The notes under the pieces: generated by a model
What the model was told of the DNA's origin: nothing
Database searches by the model: none
The model's input: the letters and a program-made list of their open reading frames with translations, nothing else
Made by a program: the position numbers and the translations under genes
Assembly (NCBI GenBank): GCA_964020975.1
Contig: OZ026628.1
Span: forward strand, 54,536,971-54,600,970
Source: Hermodice carunculata
Taxonomy: Eukaryota; Annelida; Polychaeta; Eunicida; Amphinomidae
Length of the DNA: 64,000 bases
Reading direction: 5' to 3'
Shown: positions 25,271 to 34,247 of the stretch, in pieces
Layout of the letters: each line of letters opens with the position of its first letter
How positions within the stretch are numbered: the stretch's first letter is position 1

Positions 25271-25350
25271 TTGTACATATGATGATTGGTTTCACTACGT
25301 GGCAATAAAAATCATGTTTGAGATTATACCTGTGTTTGACTTCAACTTGC
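25271..25350 (+). pseudogene. open frame interrupted by a TTAA MITE, 5' part
   Basis: Frame TYDDWFHYVAIKIMFEIIPVFDFNLL runs up to the TTAA at 25351, where the MITE begins. The same frame resumes on the other side. A plausible acceptor precedes 25271. The product is unknown. It may be a host exon or part of the nearby transposon. Confidence 0.4.
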
Positions 25351-25749
25351 TTAAGGGTGCACTAAAGAATTGGAAAGCCTATACATTTCTTTGTTAATCT
25401 TGCTGTGTTTACAGGAAAAACAAAATATTGCAATAAAAGTACCGGATTGAAGCAGTCAATTTTTTATGGCTGTACAAAGATGACACCTGGTGGTCACCAG
25501 ACAAATTAATGACATTGACAACACAGAACCATATATTTTATGTATTAATACATTTCGCCTGATGGAAGGTTCAGTTAAAAAAAACTTATGTATCTGACAG
25601 AAAAATACTGTGGGTCTCAATTACTCACACAATATTGGTCTTCCTCTGAAATAACATTTGCTGGAGATCACTGAATGCATGTACCATGCTAACTTTTCAG
25701 TGGCACTTACCCTAAAACTTCGCGCATTAATTCCTTAGTGCACCCTTAA
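25351..25749. mobile_element. TTAA-flanked MITE, copy 2 (391 bp)
   Basis: Same family and orientation as 21380-21868, with TTAA at 25351-25354 and 25746-25749 and the 17-bp repeats GGGTGCACTAAAGAATT. It lacks about 90 bp of the interior. It lies inside an open reading frame. Confidence 0.9.
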
Positions 25750-25927
25750 CTTTGTCAACATTGCAGACCTATTTATGAATGTCGGTGTTATGTATTATGA
25801 TGGTTCTTATGTTTTAAGATCATCTGATGTACCATGCATGACTGAGGGTGAATATGCAAGGAAGTTGACGGATGCACAAACTGTTGCCAGCCAAGTACAT
25901 GTACTTGGCCAACTATACACAAACTGA
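25750..25927 (+). pseudogene. open frame interrupted by a TTAA MITE, 3' part
   Basis: Continues after the second TTAA as FVNIADLFMNVGVMYYDGSY, then SSDVPCMTEGEYARKL and VASQVHVLGQLYTN, ending at TGA 25925-25927. The composition is protein-like, and removal of the MITE plus one TTAA leaves the two parts in one frame. No family was recognised. Confidence 0.45.
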
Positions 25928-26184
25928 CAAGATACATTGAGTAACATCAACAAATCGGACTGTAATCATTGAAAATAAATAGAGGATGATACTTAGGGGC
26001 CGTCCAAAAATGTAGACATTTTTACAAGTGTACAAAACGCACACTGGTGGAGGGGTGGTCAAGCCCAAGTGTACACTTTGAACCTGGTGGAAAAAGGTTG
26101 ATTTTTTTTATCCCATTGTAATTTATTCTATTATCCCTATGGGATTTAAAGCAGATTTTTTTTAAAAAAAGCGTTCGAGGGGGG

Positions 26185-26244
<60 letters not shown>

Positions 26245-26580
26245 GACAGACACACAGACACACAGACAGAGAATGAGTGAGGCAGAATAAGATGTGTGTT
26301 TCGCATGGTACAACTACATTCATTCAATTCAGTTTGTATGTATTACAAGGGTTGCACCTGTATTGCATTTTTTAGAAACAGAATTATATGACCAACATGT
26401 TCATGACAGGATTTCAGCGACAAGACGCACAATGCATAAATAGTCTGACAAGGGCTGGTCCTATCCTGGAGTCGCCAGTGGCGTTAAATCCTACACGTGG
26501 AACTCTACTGGCGTGCCTAATTTAACTTTCGGTCTTGATTGTGTTAATTTATCAAAACAGAACATGCACAAGATTTTCAC
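25928..26580. other. no gene; microsatellite-bearing DNA
   Basis: Unassigned apart from the G/GA tract at 26180-26243 and the 3' flank of the LINE fragment that follows. Confidence 0.35.
26180..26270. repeat. poly-G and (GA)n / (CAGA)n repeat
   Basis: Nine G followed by about 25 GA units grading into CAGACA repeats. The complementary frame of serine-leucine repeats is spurious. Confidence 0.95.
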
Positions 26581-26584
26581 CATG

Positions 26585-27315
26585 AGCAGGCATTTAGATT
26601 TAAAATTCGAACCTTCGGGTCTCTGCATTAAATACTCCTTCATTTATGTCCTTGGGTAAATCTTTGCTACCTTTGTTGAAATGTGTAATCAAGATGTCGC
26701 TTGCCAAATAGGTAATAAGGGTAGGATTTACTCCAGGGGCCAAGAGATGACACACAGTGTTCAATAATTTGAGTCTTGAAACTGAATAACGGGGGCAGAC
26801 TAGAAAATAATGATAAGTATCCTCGTCCGGGGTAGTACAGGTGCAAGAGGGAGACGAGACAATATTGAATTTGTGAAGATGGGAGTTGAGTCTGGAAAAT
26901 CCAAGGCTCACTTGGGTATTACATATATGTTCGTAAAACGTTTTCCATATGAAAAATAATCAGGTTGAATGTCAACACACAAAAGGGTATTTTTAAATTT
27001 AGTTTTGAATATGTCCAGGAATGCTGACTGTCTGACGTCCAAGGGTTGATTATTCCAAAGTTTGACGCTTGACAGGAGAAAAGAATCGCCGAAACGTTTA
27101 GTTTTGAATCGAATCTGTCTTATATCAAAACGATTTCTCAAGTTGAGATTAGTTATGCGCGAGAGATTCTCACGTATGAGGCCACACAGGTACTGAGGTG
27201 TAATTTTGTGTAACATTTTTTAAAAAAGGAACTACATGTAGTTTTTGGTATTTCCGCCGGACAGAGAGAGTTTGCCAACCCAGCTCACTGAGAAGAAAAC
27301 GGGGCGTATGACGTA
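26585..27315 (-). mobile_element. CR1-like LINE, C-terminal ORF2 fragment
   Basis: The minus strand reads YLCGLIRENLSRITNLNLRN, DSFLLSSVKLWNNQPLDVR, a frameshift near 26910, SLGFSRLNSHLHKFNI and the C-terminal zinc motif CTCTTPDEDTYHYFLVCPRY, ending in ETRRFEF at about 26603. It is a close relative of the C-terminus of the CR1 at 41603-45046 (CACSHTTEDTKHYLLFCPKF). It is truncated at its 5' end near 27315. Confidence 0.88.
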
Positions 27316-27747
27316 AGGCAACTAGAAAAGAAGGTTTGCTTCAAAGGAAATCTTTCTGTGTGCCTTCAAAATTTGCGAATATTAAATGCTGCAACTTTTA
27401 TCCTTTGGTCCTTCACATTACATTAACCTTATGGCTGGATGCAAATTTCAAAGTCCAAATGATCTTGACCTTTGACCTTTACAGGTCACATGTAAATTGC
27501 ACAGTGTTAGAATATCCACAATTTCAGCCCAACATGAACCAAATCGGATGAAAATTGACCAAGTTATGTCAAGGTGAAACTTTCAAAGGGCCAAATTAGA
27601 GGTATTTCGTTACTGTGTCTGGTGTTGTGACCGGTGGCAATACATTCAGGAATCCTATCCTGTAGGTAATGTGGGGCGAAACCATTTACGATCTTGTAAA
27701 AGTGTATCAATTTGTGTTTCTCTCTTCTGTCTTTCAACGGTTTCCAT

Positions 27748-28068
27748 TGGGTGCACGGTTGGCTGAGCGGTAAGGCGCTCGCCTTTCACCTCTGCGACCC
27801 GGGTTGATTCTCGTCCTGGGCAGTGGTAGGAACTTTTTCCACATGCTGTGTGGCTGTGTGTGCCACACAGCATGTGGAAAAAGTTCCTACCACTTTAATC
27901 GTGCACGGTGGTTTTCTCCCGAGTTCTTCGGTTTCCTCCACTAGGCAAGGTAGGAAGTAAAAGCCAACATCTGTGCCATGGAGAGTGACTCGATAAGTCA
28001 ATGCTTGACTTCTTTCACAATGCATGTAAAACAAATGTGTCTATACTATACTATTGTGTTTCCTTATA
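27748..28068 (+). mobile_element. tRNA-derived SINE
   Basis: The head contains an A-box-like TGGCTGAGCGGTAAGG (about 27762) and a B-box-like GGGTTGATTCTC (about 27800) at tRNA spacing, that is, an internal pol III promoter. It is followed by a non-tRNA body with TTCTCCCGAGTTCTTCGG. It interrupts a minus-strand LINE fragment with GTTTCC on both sides. A 71-bp hairpin (27823-27893) lies directly after the tRNA part and is not usual for such heads. The SINE family is unknown. Confidence 0.7.
27823..27893. repeat. perfect 32-bp-arm hairpin inside the SINE
   Basis: Arms 27823-27854 and 27862-27893 are exact reverse complements with a 7-nt loop. It starts right after the tRNA-like head. Confidence 0.95.
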
Positions 28069-28200
28069 AAGTAATCTGTTACTTGTGGTTTGAGTGCCAC
28101 CGGTCACGACACGTGCGGCCGCTAACTGCACCTGTTCAAGCTTATTGGAGCATGCAAGGGAACAATTGTCCCAAAGAATGTCGAGGAGGGGCCTGATAAA

Positions 28201-28729
28201 CACCTTAGTTCATAGTTCTATTGTCCTACAGAGGTGTATATTATGAGACATACCAACCTCGCGTGCTAATACCAACCCCGACAGGAACAAAAGAAATCGG
28301 ACAAAAATATATAAATCTGCAGACCAGAATTCAGGACATGACAGGCCCTACCGATATCTACTGCGACGCGAACACAGCGGTGTTTTTATTTGTCATTCTA
28401 GAAAGTTTTTCTGAATACATTTAAATATGAGTGTGTACTAGTAGAAAACCAGAAGCTATTTAAGTTTACGGCCCCGTTGTTTTGTTCTTCTCTCGGGTTT
28501 TTTTATTTTCCAACGCTTCTTTAACAGCCCACCTCATGATAATAGGGTGACACATAATATCTACCACCATTTTGGAGCGCTTTATATATCCAGATATATA
28601 CAAAAATTAACAGGGCATTTCTTTTTCTTTTTTTTTTACCTGAATGTCTAATTCTGAGGCGTGGTATTTGAAAAGCGTTAGAAAAGAAAAACGCAAAATA
28701 CAAACGGGAAAACGGCGCAATCAACTTAC
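28201..28729. other. no gene recognised
   Basis: Short open frames only, no motif. It ends in the donor of the candidate exon at 28730-28820. Confidence 0.3.
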
Positions 28730-28820
28730 CAAACGGCTTCTGGTTTTCTCCTGGCCAATATTCGCGTTCTCACAACCCCCTGGAAATTGATTGTGATCTG
28801 GAGGCACACATCCTAAGGGC
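28730..28820 (-). CDS. candidate internal exon, unknown gene
   Basis: Minus strand, with a strong acceptor (TACTCTTGCAG before 28820) and a strong donor (GTAAGT after 28730). The exon is 91 nt and one frame is open throughout: PLGCVPPDHNQFPGGCENAN then IGQEKTRSRL, entered after one base. Two cysteines bracket a proline-rich loop. I recognise no family. The splice sites are the main evidence. Confidence 0.4.
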
Positions 28821-28951
28821 CTGCAAGAGTAATACATATACATAAATTCCAAAATCAGGTAGTTTATTATCATAATTATGCTCAGAACACGGACAAAAAT
28901 TAGCCACCACATAAAGACACATTTGAGTGTGACAGTGAATATATATATTAC

Positions 28952-28957
28952 TTTATT
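28952..28957 (-). terminator. poly(A) signal AATAAA
   Basis: AATAAA on the minus strand about 35 nt after the stop codon of the frame at 28992-29244. Confidence 0.5.
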
Positions 28958-28991
28958 GTGAGAAAAAGTAGTGTACAGGCAAGCTAACTAT

Positions 28992-29244
28992 TTAAACTAA
29001 TTTGGGGTCTGTGCAGTCAACTGCATGCCCCAATGTATTCCATACTTCTTGGACAGACACGCCCAAGTCATCCGCAACGCAATTTAGTTCTTCACAGTTC
29101 TCTATTTCGGCACATACTTGAGAAAGTTTCAGTCCTTTCAGTGATGGGTCTCCACTAAAAATAGCCGTGTCGTTCTCTGCGTTTGTCAAAGCCTGTGTCA
29201 GAATTAAATCAGTCTCTTGCCCAAACAAATCAGAAAACTCCATG
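28992..29244 (-). CDS. candidate small or terminal exon, Death-fold-like
   Basis: Minus frame with ATG at about 29244 (MEFSDLFGQETDLILTQALT), ending LGHAVDCTDPKLV and TAA at 28994-28992. An AATAAA follows at 28957-28952, which suits the 3' end of a transcript. The segment LSQVCAEIENCEELNCVADD then LGVSVQEVWNTL has the helix pattern of Death-superfamily domains, but this is a weak resemblance. The frame continues upstream for 18 codons before a stop. The 622-bp MITE copy inserted about 90 bp upstream may have severed it from other exons. Confidence 0.4.
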
Positions 29245-29322
29245 CTGAACTTCGACAAAATAATGAACAAAGCGCCAACTGCGTACCAGCGAGATTGCAC
29301 GTCCAGACATCACGGCACGCTG

Positions 29323-29331
29323 TGAAGCAAT
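29323..29331. repeat. 9-bp target-site duplication of the 622-bp MITE, left
   Basis: TGAAGCAAT, repeated at 35871-35879 and again, by the tandem duplication, at 36411-36419. Confidence 0.88.
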
Positions 29332-30683
29332 TAGACTTGCAAAAGTCCCTGGTGCATGTCCCTATTTTCCCATCCCGCGGTCCCACCCAGAAGTGCGATA
29401 CATTTTCCCCTCCACAAAGTTAACTGAATAATATTATGCCAACTACACGGTGTTATTAAGTAGGTCCTATTATTTTTTTTTTTTTAACTGGTCGACACTG
29501 CCGCCGTGTCGGTTTCAACAGTAGCAGCTATTGAGTCCTGGTCAGTTCTAATCCCATTATCATTGCGAGTGGAAATTGGCCTTGGATGAATGCATGGCTA
29601 GTCACTGGCCACTCAAGCGAGACAAAGCGGACCGTCTCCCTCCGGCTGCCGACACCACTGGACGCCCTTTGCCTGACGCGGTGCACTGCAATTAGACAAT
29701 CCTTAATCCTTCATTACACAGTAGCTCAATTAACAGCTTCTGAAGAGGAGTGCGTTATAATAATATAATATAATAATTTATTCGGAAAACTACCCCTTTA
29801 CAGCGGGGGCATCAATGGAACGGGGTTTATTCCATGATGCGTCCAAGTATACTACAAGAAGCCGTCTATATTACAAAGTAAGGATTTGTGTGTGGTAGGG
29901 CTGTATCTACGTTCAGCATTGAGCCGTACGTGGAACAGCATCCATTTACCATTTTGGAATTTACTTTTTACATGCGCATGCAACCATCAATAGGCTTCTC
30001 ATAGCTCCATGTATATATACATATATATTGTCCATTACATTCTTTTGACAAATTAACCTTCCCTTAACATTAATCACACATACATTTTGGATGCTACCTC
30101 TTCAAAATACCAAATCGCGAATTCCGCACCCAATACCAAAGGTTTGTAAACAATAAATAAATAAATAATTTTATCAGGAAAACTACCCCTTTACACCGGG
30201 GGCATCGATGGAACAGGGTGTATTCCATGATGCGTCCAAGTATCTTACCCACTTAAAGTTTGCTTTCAACCGGTGTAACCAATCATCAATATCATAGTTT
30301 TGTCCCCCGCGCTAAAACTAGAGATAAACCACTCATTGGGAGAAAACTCTAGAAAGCGTAAGGACAAGTACATCGTGCACTTTTGGTTTACAATGTAGAA
30401 AATAAATGTTTATCATCGTCATAATTACAATGTATAAAATTAAAGTACACTTCAAAATAGATAAAACTTATATACAATATAGGAGCTCCATTTAAAATCT
30501 ATGGAATCTGCACCTTACAGGGAACTGTACAACTCTATTTCTCTACTGTGAACAGGCACAGTTGAAGATATATATATACATATGCATATATACATGTGTG
30601 TATATATACATACAAACACACATACACACACATACACACACATACACATTAGCTTATATATCACAGTTATTTTTTTTAAGAAT

Positions 30684-33600
30684 CTACACAGAAATGTCAC
30701 AGCCAGCACCTTCAAGAGCTACCATACGGCAACGCCATGCTTCTTTAAGGAAAGTTTTACAAGCACTGTCAAATATATCATAAACAGCATGGTCATAATT
30801 GAACGATATTCCAAACAGTAGCGTAAATTTCGTAGTTAAGGAAGAGCGAGTAAAATGTTCCCATACATGGGTATAACCATGTTCCAACAGGCATTTTTCC
30901 AAATTTCGCCAAATCTTAATTCTTAATTCCTTGGAGTGTTCACATGTGAAAGTGAAATGAAATAAATCTTCTATACCTTGATTACATAGTTTACAAATTC
31001 CGTTGGACAAATTCCATCTCTGTAATGTTTCTTCCAATCCTAGACATCCGGTTCTAGCCATAAATTTTAGTCTGGTGCCCTTGAAGTCATTTACCTGGAA
31101 CATGTATCTCTCCCCAAGTGTGGAATACTTAATCAATTTGTAATATGACAAGGAGGACATTTCATCGATATCTTTAAAAAAGTCATATGCGTAGTTTTGC
31201 GTGGACAACTTACAAAAAGGATAGATCCAGTCACCAGTATCTCTGCAATTTACATTATCTAATCCAGCCTCGGACAAGATTGTGGATATCTGTGACATGT
31301 ATGGCCAGCAAGATTTATGACCGGACTGAAAATTTGTTTCTAAGTCACAAAGTACTCGTTTACACAGTCTGTTTGCTGGAATGTTATACTTTACATGATG
31401 ATAATATTTTACTCTCTGTTTATTCAAGATGGTTATCAGTGGTAGCCAGCCAAACTCCCCTAGTGTTGCCACCATTGCAGGGGTACCTCTTACTTGTAGA
31501 ATAGCTCGTGCCACCGTGTACTGGAATGATCTTACAATACTTGTGCTTTCCTTTGTATTGTTAAACCATACTGCACTGCCATGTGAGAGTGAAGGCATTA
31601 TTAGGCTTTTCCAGAGACTGTCACCAAACGTTACTCTATTTATATTGTCGTGCGATGAGAGAATACTACATATATATCCATTTAAGCGACTAAGTTTACC
31701 TTTCAAGTGTTGCTTTATGTGTGGAGAGTCTTGTAATGACTGGGCAAAAATAATACCTAAATATTTATACATAGTGCATTCTTCAAGTGTCAACGTTCCC
31801 AAAAACCATTTCCTTGTCATATCCATTTTTTTACCTATTACCATAACTTTTGATTTTGTGTCATTAAATTTCATTCCCCATTTTATAGCAAATCTATGTG
31901 CAATATTAAGCATTTTCTGTAGTTGTTCATCATCATTTGCCATCAAAACAATGTCATCTGCATATAGTAAGGCGGGAATAAGTTCCTCATGATAGGTTAT
32001 TCCTAACTTCTGCTCATTAAGCATAAAGAGCAGATCATTCATGACAATAGAAAATAGCGTGGGTGATAGAATGCATCCTTGTTTCACACCATTAACACTT
32101 TCGTACCAATTACTTTCAAAAGGACCAAATATAACTTTGTTTTCCACCTTCTCGTACAATCTATGTACTAGTCGCCATGTTTTACCTTGAATTCCACTAT
32201 TCCACAGTTCGCACATCATCCGATTTCTGTTTACCGTATCAAAAGCTTTGCTGATATCAAGAAATGCTAACCATGTTTTCTCTTTTCTGTCCTTTCTTAA
32301 ACTACATAGACCTTTGAGACTAAAGTAGTGATCTTCTAACCTACGACCTTGTCTATATGCACCTTGCAGTTCACCAAAGGTTTCCTGTTCCTCATAGAAA
32401 GACATCATTTGTGTTTCAAGCATGGATGCAAACACTTTATATACATTAGAAGTAATTGTAATTCCTCTATAATTGCTGAGTATCTCTGGCTTACCGTCTT
32501 TATATATTGGTTTAATATAACCTTTTGACCAATCGTCTGGGAAGCTTTCTAGTATTTTACATAGCTTAAATATTTTCGTAAGTGAGTTAACAATTGCCTC
32601 ACCGCCATGCTTTAAAAATTCGTTTGGTATATTATCGATACCACAGGCTTTACCGTTCTTTAGTTTGCTAATGGCATTCCAGGTAGCATTTTCATCTATT
32701 ACTATATCTGTGAGGCCAGACGTGTCTACTTTATCTCCGTCACAAGAAAGATGTTCCATCAAAGTATTGTTTAGGTCTTTATCACCTGTCGGTGACCCAG
32801 AATTTCCCAAATTTTTCCAATATGTACCTAATATTTCACTGATTCTCTTCGGATCGTTAATAATTTTGCTTTTGTCATTAGGGTCGCAGATTTTTAAGGG
32901 ATGTCCATTATTTCCATTCAAACGTTTCAGCATTCGCCAATATGAACGTGTGTTTTTCGTTCCTTTTCTAGAATTTAAAGAGATAACTTTTATTTTGTTT
33001 TGGACTTTAATGGTTTTGATTTTTTCGTGAACATCTCGCTTTCTGCGCAAATATTCTTGCCAAAGTTCTTGTAAAATTTCTGGGTCACAAGTTTCTTTGC
33101 CTGCCCAAAACCTGTAGAACCTATTTGCCGTTCTACGATTTTGAATGAGTTTCTTAGTTTCTTTGTCACACACATGCTTTTTATCGTCTTTTATTTCTTT
33201 TTTACCGACATATTGTTCACCAACTTCTGTAACAATCTGCTTCCATCCTAGCCATGTTTGGTTAATAGGTTGGGAAAGGTCACACTCGAAGTTTGCAAAT
33301 TTAGCAGATAAAGCTAGTCTAAAAGCACTCCAGTCTTTTACCTCATTGATTTTCCACTTCATGATATTTTTTACCAGGGGGGCATTGTTTTTACACTCGG
33401 AAGAGTTAAACGAAACACATATTGTATTGTGATCACTGCCTAAGTCATAATCACCAACTTCATCAATGATGACACTGTCTATGTTATTTTCCAGAGAGGA
33501 GCTTATAAGTGCATAGTCAATAGTGGTCTTGGTGCTACCTCTATGCCACGTATATTTTCCAGTGCATAAGGGAGATTTGTTTAAAACTTTCATATCAGCT

Positions 33601-34145
33601 GTCTCTATCAGTTTTTCTAGCAGGTCGCCATTAAAACTTGCTTTACCTTCAACACGATACTCTCCTATTTTACCGTTGAAATCTCCCAACAAAATACAAT
33701 GGTGACCCTTAGATTGCAATTGGCTGATATTTTCGATCAGTTCAGTCATAAGAAAGGAACTATTATCTTTATCTATTCCATCGTTAGGAAAGTAAGTTAC
33801 CCCGACCATAAAAATATTCTGTCCAGCTTTGACCTTTATCCATAAACGCTCAAATTCATCATTTTGCGAGTCGAAAACATTGTTATCTAGAACCTCAATA
33901 CTTTTGCTAATTAGGAGACCTAAACCACCTCCTGTCTTTTTCACAGTGCTCTTCCTTGCTTTGCCTAACCACTTATATTGAGGATGTATATTCTCAAATA
34001 TTATGTCATGATCAGATCGGTGGAACGTTTCAACCATTGCATACATAGAAAAGTGTTCTTTTTCCAGTAAATGAGACAATTCACATCGTTTGGCTAAACC
34101 TAAATTTTGCACATTACAGTATGCTAGTCTAATTTTCTTATACAC
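30684..34145 (-). CDS. LINE ORF2: APE endonuclease and reverse transcriptase
   Basis: The listed frame is 1153 codons and open throughout. The N-terminal ~240 residues are an APE-type endonuclease: IRLAYCNVQNLG, AMVETFHRSD, LLGDFNGKIGEY and SDHNTICVSF. The RT follows: KACGIDNIPNEFLKHGG, NYRGITITSNVYKVFAS, LAFLDISKAFDTVNR, GVKQGCILSPTLFS and YADD near residue 725. A C-terminal CKLCNQGIEDLFHFTFTC zinc motif is present. The codon at 34145 is GTG. No AUG lies between the ORF1 stop and the endonuclease start; the first AUG codons (FSMYAM) fall inside the endonuclease. Upstream, 34 sense codons rich in Lys/Arg (KNKTKRHRRGKQRKLRK) connect directly to the ORF1 UAG in the same frame. Confidence 0.95.
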   Translation of the reverse strand: MYKKIRLAYCNVQNLGLAKRCELSHLLEKEHFSMYAMVETFHRSDHDIIFENIHPQYKWLGKARKSTVKKTGGGLGLLISKSIEVLDNNVFDSQNDEFERLWIKVKAGQNIFMVGVTYFPNDGIDKDNSSFLMTELIENISQLQSKGHHCILLGDFNGKIGEYRVEGKASFNGDLLEKLIETADMKVLNKSPLCTGKYTWHRGSTKTTIDYALISSSLENNIDSVIIDEVGDYDLGSDHNTICVSFNSSECKNNAPLVKNIMKWKINEVKDWSAFRLALSAKFANFECDLSQPINQTWLGWKQIVTEVGEQYVGKKEIKDDKKHVCDKETKKLIQNRRTANRFYRFWAGKETCDPEILQELWQEYLRRKRDVHEKIKTIKVQNKIKVISLNSRKGTKNTRSYWRMLKRLNGNNGHPLKICDPNDKSKIINDPKRISEILGTYWKNLGNSGSPTGDKDLNNTLMEHLSCDGDKVDTSGLTDIVIDENATWNAISKLKNGKACGIDNIPNEFLKHGGEAIVNSLTKIFKLCKILESFPDDWSKGYIKPIYKDGKPEILSNYRGITITSNVYKVFASMLETQMMSFYEEQETFGELQGAYRQGRRLEDHYFSLKGLCSLRKDRKEKTWLAFLDISKAFDTVNRNRMMCELWNSGIQGKTWRLVHRLYEKVENKVIFGPFESNWYESVNGVKQGCILSPTLFSIVMNDLLFMLNEQKLGITYHEELIPALLYADDIVLMANDDEQLQKMLNIAHRFAIKWGMKFNDTKSKVMVIGKKMDMTRKWFLGTLTLEECTMYKYLGIIFAQSLQDSPHIKQHLKGKLSRLNGYICSILSSHDNINRVTFGDSLWKSLIMPSLSHGSAVWFNNTKESTSIVRSFQYTVARAILQVRGTPAMVATLGEFGWLPLITILNKQRVKYYHHVKYNIPANRLCKRVLCDLETNFQSGHKSCWPYMSQISTILSEAGLDNVNCRDTGDWIYPFCKLSTQNYAYDFFKDIDEMSSLSYYKLIKYSTLGERYMFQVNDFKGTRLKFMARTGCLGLEETLQRWNLSNGICKLCNQGIEDLFHFTFTCEHSKELRIKIWRNLEKCLLEHGYTHVWEHFTRSSLTTKFTLLFGISFNYDHAVYDIFDSACKTFLKEAWRCRMVALEGAGCDISV

Positions 34146-34247
34146 TTTCCTTAACTTACGCTGCTTACCTCGGCGATGGCGTTTTGTCTTATTTTTGGTA
34201 GGCTCCCTGGTGCTGGTCTTGGAGGCCCTACCTTCTTTGCCACACCT

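Larger units (their letters stand above)
27600..28200 (-). mobile_element. LINE ORF2 fragment split by a SINE
   Basis: Two pieces on the minus strand are contiguous parts of one LINE C-terminus: 28200-28075 reads LLDILWDNCSLACSNKLEQ and LAAARVVTGGTQTTSNRL, and 27745-27625 reads KDRREKHKLIHFYKIVNGF and APHYLQDRIPECIATGHNT. Between them lies the tRNA-derived SINE. The sequence GTTTCC occurs at both borders of the insertion and is a likely target duplication. Confidence 0.8.
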
